Of a DNA stretch of 52,154 bases, positions 50,238 through 52,154 are shown one piece after another (position 1 is the stretch's first letter; the number at the start of each line of letters is the position of its first letter). This stretch comes from Clostridiales bacterium (GTDB lineage Bacteria > Bacillota > Clostridia > Saccharofermentanales > Saccharofermentanaceae): NCBI GenBank assembly GCA_017428155.1, contig JAFRRJ010000060.1:1-52154 (forward strand). Direction: 5' to 3'. The position numbers and the translations under genes were made by a program. Below the pieces are notes generated by a model that ran no database searches, had not been told where the DNA came from, and saw only the letters and a list, made by a program, of their open reading frames with translations.

Positions 50238-51047
50238 TTATTTAGCTTCGATACCATACTTCAATGTCTCATAGAGAGCTGCATCTGTTGAAGCCTTGTA
50301 AGGCTCAACATAGAATACTCCGAGGAAACCCCAGGTGAAGAGTGAGAGGATATCCCAGCCGATGAATGAAAGGTCAAGTAAGAATGACTTCCACTTGTTG
50401 CCATGCATGAGCCTTCTGCTCTCAGCCAAAGCATCCTTGTAGTTCATTGTAGGATTCTCGCTCATGATATAAGGTACGAGTCTCCACTGATAGCTCTTGA
50501 TGATTCCCGGAATGAGGAAGAGCAAGCTCCAGAGGAAGATAAAGAGGTCTCTTAAGAAAGCTGTCTTAACAACATTCTTGTAGTGTGAATCAAATACATA
50601 TACAAGATTCTTAAGCTTCGCAGGCTCTTCAAGATTCTTTCTGAAGAACTTCCGGCATCCGTATTCGAACGGTGTGAGCAAAAAGTATTTGACCGCAAGT
50701 ACTATCGCGCTGATGAACAGTGAAAGAACCAGTACTATCACGAAAAGAACGATAAACATTCCTATAGTGAAGTTCGCCAGATCATGTTTGTCATCAGGAT
50801 CGATATCGAGATAAAAATCACTGTCGGGATCAGTTATATCATCAATTATTTCTGTAGGATCTGTCACGTCAAAATCCTGTTCGTGTATTCTTTCTCTGAA
50901 TGCCGGGATCGAGAAGCTTCCTCCGTTGAAGCTTGATCCGGATGCGCTGACGATCATTGACAGAATAACTGCTATCAGTACACACTTCCAGTAATTGAGG
51001 GTAAATGCCTTCTTACCTCTCTGCTTTACACCTTGCCTTGTCCACAT
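50238..51047 (-). CDS. DUF975 membrane protein
   Basis: This 269-residue protein starts with the family pattern RGKKAFTLNYWKCVLIAVILS and continues with five or six hydrophobic segments, including FIFLWSLLFLIPGIIKSYQW and YVEPYKASTDAALYETLK at the end. DUF975 proteins occur widely in Firmicutes near envelope and signalling genes; their role is unknown. An acidic loop rich in Asp (DPTEIIDDITDPDSDFYLDI) lies between the first two membrane segments and might bind calcium, but this is a guess. GAGGAGAG precedes the ATG. Confidence 0.88.
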   Translation of the reverse strand: MWTRQGVKQRGKKAFTLNYWKCVLIAVILSMIVSASGSSFNGGSFSIPAFRERIHEQDFDVTDPTEIIDDITDPDSDFYLDIDPDDKHDLANFTIGMFIVLFVIVLVLSLFISAIVLAVKYFLLTPFEYGCRKFFRKNLEEPAKLKNLVYVFDSHYKNVVKTAFLRDLFIFLWSLLFLIPGIIKSYQWRLVPYIMSENPTMNYKDALAESRRLMHGNKWKSFLLDLSFIGWDILSLFTWGFLGVFYVEPYKASTDAALYETLKYGIEAK

Positions 51048-51199
51048 AGTATTCTCTCCTCTAATCTATTTAATCAATAATTGTTTTTGCAGGTTTATTT
51101 CCTGTTCCTTACGAGTATCATTCTACATAAGCAACCTTAACCTAAAAATCTCCGAACCTTAACGTAACATTAACTTATATCATCAGTTATCAGCGCATA

Positions 51200-51232
51200 T
51201 AAAACAGCGGCAAAGCCTAAACTTCACCGCTG
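51200..51232 (-). terminator. Intrinsic terminator after the 183-residue hypothetical gene
   Basis: CAGCGG pairs with CCGCTG, with an inner AAG/CTT pair, followed on the minus strand by TTTTAT. It lies 34 bases past the stop codon. Confidence 0.72.
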
Positions 51233-51265
51233 CCGAATACATGCATTATAAATCCGCCTGATTCA

Positions 51266-51817
51266 TCAGATACCAAGGGCTTTTGCAGTGCGTCTTGTCA
51301 CGTAGGATTTGGTATTCCACCAGCCTTCGTGATCGTAATAATACCTAAGATAAGGCATATGCTGATCGCGGCACTGTTTTCTTAACTTAAACGGATGTGT
51401 TTTGTCAGAAAGGATCTCAACTATAAGCTTCTTTGTGCCACCCTGGCTGAAAGTAAATATCAGGTGCTTGCCGTCCCTTAATCTCTCCTTATCTATCTGA
51501 TAAGAAGCGGCAAAAGCCTCATTGAATAAACTTGTAAAATATTCCTCATAACCAAGTCCGGAGTTAAACTGATTAGTCTCAGAGGGCATTACAGGGCCCC
51601 AGGAATCGCCGGACGGCCCGTCAATAACTTTATCAGATCCGGAGAACCTGTTGTCAGCAAGCGGCTCAGAACCTGCAGGAGCAGGCTTATTATTCCTTAT
51701 CCTTCTTTCATCCTCATCGGCATAGTTTGAAATATCCTCAGCGAGGTCTTTCATCTTACCAAGCGCATTATCAATGTCTTTGCCGCCCTTACCGAACAGA
51801 TTTGAGAAAAAGCCCAT
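51266..51817 (-). CDS. Conserved hypothetical soluble protein
   Basis: This 183-residue protein has an N-terminal amphipathic start MGFFSNLFGKGGKDIDNALG, a low-complexity middle (about 45-85), and a C-terminal domain from GYEEYFTSLFNEAFAASYQI to the end. The last part has alternating strands (KHLIFTFSQGGTKKLIVEIL) and conserved aromatic residues (YLRYYYDHEGWWNTKSYVTR). I know no function for it. The C-terminal part looks like a small nuclease- or Holliday-resolvase-like alpha/beta fold in outline, but the catalytic residues are not clear, so I make no call. AAGGAGG precedes the ATG. It is a single gene with its own terminator. Confidence 0.75.
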   Translation of the reverse strand: MGFFSNLFGKGGKDIDNALGKMKDLAEDISNYADEDERRIRNNKPAPAGSEPLADNRFSGSDKVIDGPSGDSWGPVMPSETNQFNSGLGYEEYFTSLFNEAFAASYQIDKERLRDGKHLIFTFSQGGTKKLIVEILSDKTHPFKLRKQCRDQHMPYLRYYYDHEGWWNTKSYVTRRTAKALGI

Positions 51818-51904
51818 ATTTTGCCTCCTTGAAAAGCTCGAAAAAAATTCCTATATGAAATTATTCTATTAAAAAGACATCTTTATATCAAGCGCAGTAT
51901 AAAC

Positions 51905-51936
51905 ATAAAAAAGCACCAGTCATTTGACTGGTGCTT
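51905..51936 (-). terminator. Intrinsic terminator of the rRNA-tRNA unit
   Basis: On the minus strand AAGCACCAGTC pairs perfectly with GACTGGTGCTT around four bases and is followed by TTTTATG. It begins right after the tRNA CCA end. Confidence 0.95.
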
Positions 51937-52012
51937 TGGCTCCCCGAACAGGACTTGAACCTGTGACATTTCGGTTAACAGCCGAACGCTCTACCGACTG
52001 AGCTATCGAGGA
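51937..52012 (-). tRNA. tRNA-Asn (GTT)
   Basis: The minus strand folds as a full cloverleaf. The acceptor stem TCCTCGA pairs with TCGGGGA, the D arm is AGCTCAGTCGGTAGAGC, the anticodon loop CTGTTAA gives anticodon GTT, and the T arm is CAGGTTCAAGTCCTG. CCA is encoded. It lies seven bases after the 5S rRNA, so it is processed from the rRNA transcript. Confidence 0.97.
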
Positions 52013-52018
52013 ATATAA

Positions 52019-52134
<116 letters not shown>

Positions 52135-52154
52135 ATGGTTGAGAGTCTTATACC

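Overview
The window reads as a chromosome segment of a plant-polysaccharide-using member of the class Clostridia, probably Lachnospiraceae or a close relative. This is inferred from gene content: split transketolase, YesL/DUF624, DUF975, LytTR-DUF3021, PadR-DUF2812, BspA-like repeats, and pentose and xylan genes with no outer-membrane or Gram-negative functions. Moderate G+C and frequent strong GGAGG ribosome binding sites fit. No species can be named from the sequence alone.

Layout, left to right. (1) The cut-off right end of an ISL3-like insertion sequence (1-141) lies just past the 3' end of rel. (2) Housekeeping on the minus strand: rel and recJ overlapping, then rpsU and an odd prepilin peptidase. 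(3) A pentoside and pentose island (6.3-20.2 kb): a GH3 beta-glycosidase, a divergent AraC regulator, a sugar ABC transporter (binding protein plus two permeases, no ATPase), a YesL-like protein, and an operon of xylulokinase, DUF4867, a fucose/arabinose-isomerase-like protein and the two transketolase halves. A GH43 enzyme at 32 kb belongs to the same theme. (4) carB, a nuclease lipoprotein, a His/Gly/Ser-rich membrane protein, a cupin and a FliB-like Cys-cluster protein. (5) A roughly 330-base intergenic block that looks like a structured RNA, then a LytTR-DUF3021 pair and a PadR-DUF2812-CPBP protease operon with a very clear promoter and paired operators. (6) A plus-strand block (33.2-39.7 kb): an HD-GYP membrane protein whose stop codon abuts the start of a stand-alone reverse transcriptase, then a YfbK-type VWA protein and a PlsC-type acyltransferase. 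(7) A minus-strand envelope-signalling block: MacB-type ABC transporter, BspA-like wall protein with near-identical 69-bp repeats, two OmpR-family two-component systems, and DUF975. (8) The distal end of an rRNA operon: 5S rRNA and tRNA-Asn.

How it fits together. Region 3 would import xylo- or arabino-oligosaccharides, hydrolyse them in the cytoplasm, isomerise and phosphorylate the pentose to xylulose 5-phosphate, and pass it to transketolase. A shared (T)TTTTGCT element upstream of the GH3/AraC, transporter and xylulokinase genes is a candidate AraC operator. The most unusual system is the HD-GYP/reverse-transcriptase pair: the enzyme lacks the maturase and endonuclease parts of group II intron proteins and has an atypical motif 4. 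Intergenic spaces are also rich in structure: two 53-bp repeats full of CACGGC/GCCGTG, a set of nested TTCCAAC/GTTGGAA palindromes, a dispersed TTTTCGVGCVCG motif and a recurring GGCTGTCTCA-type terminator.
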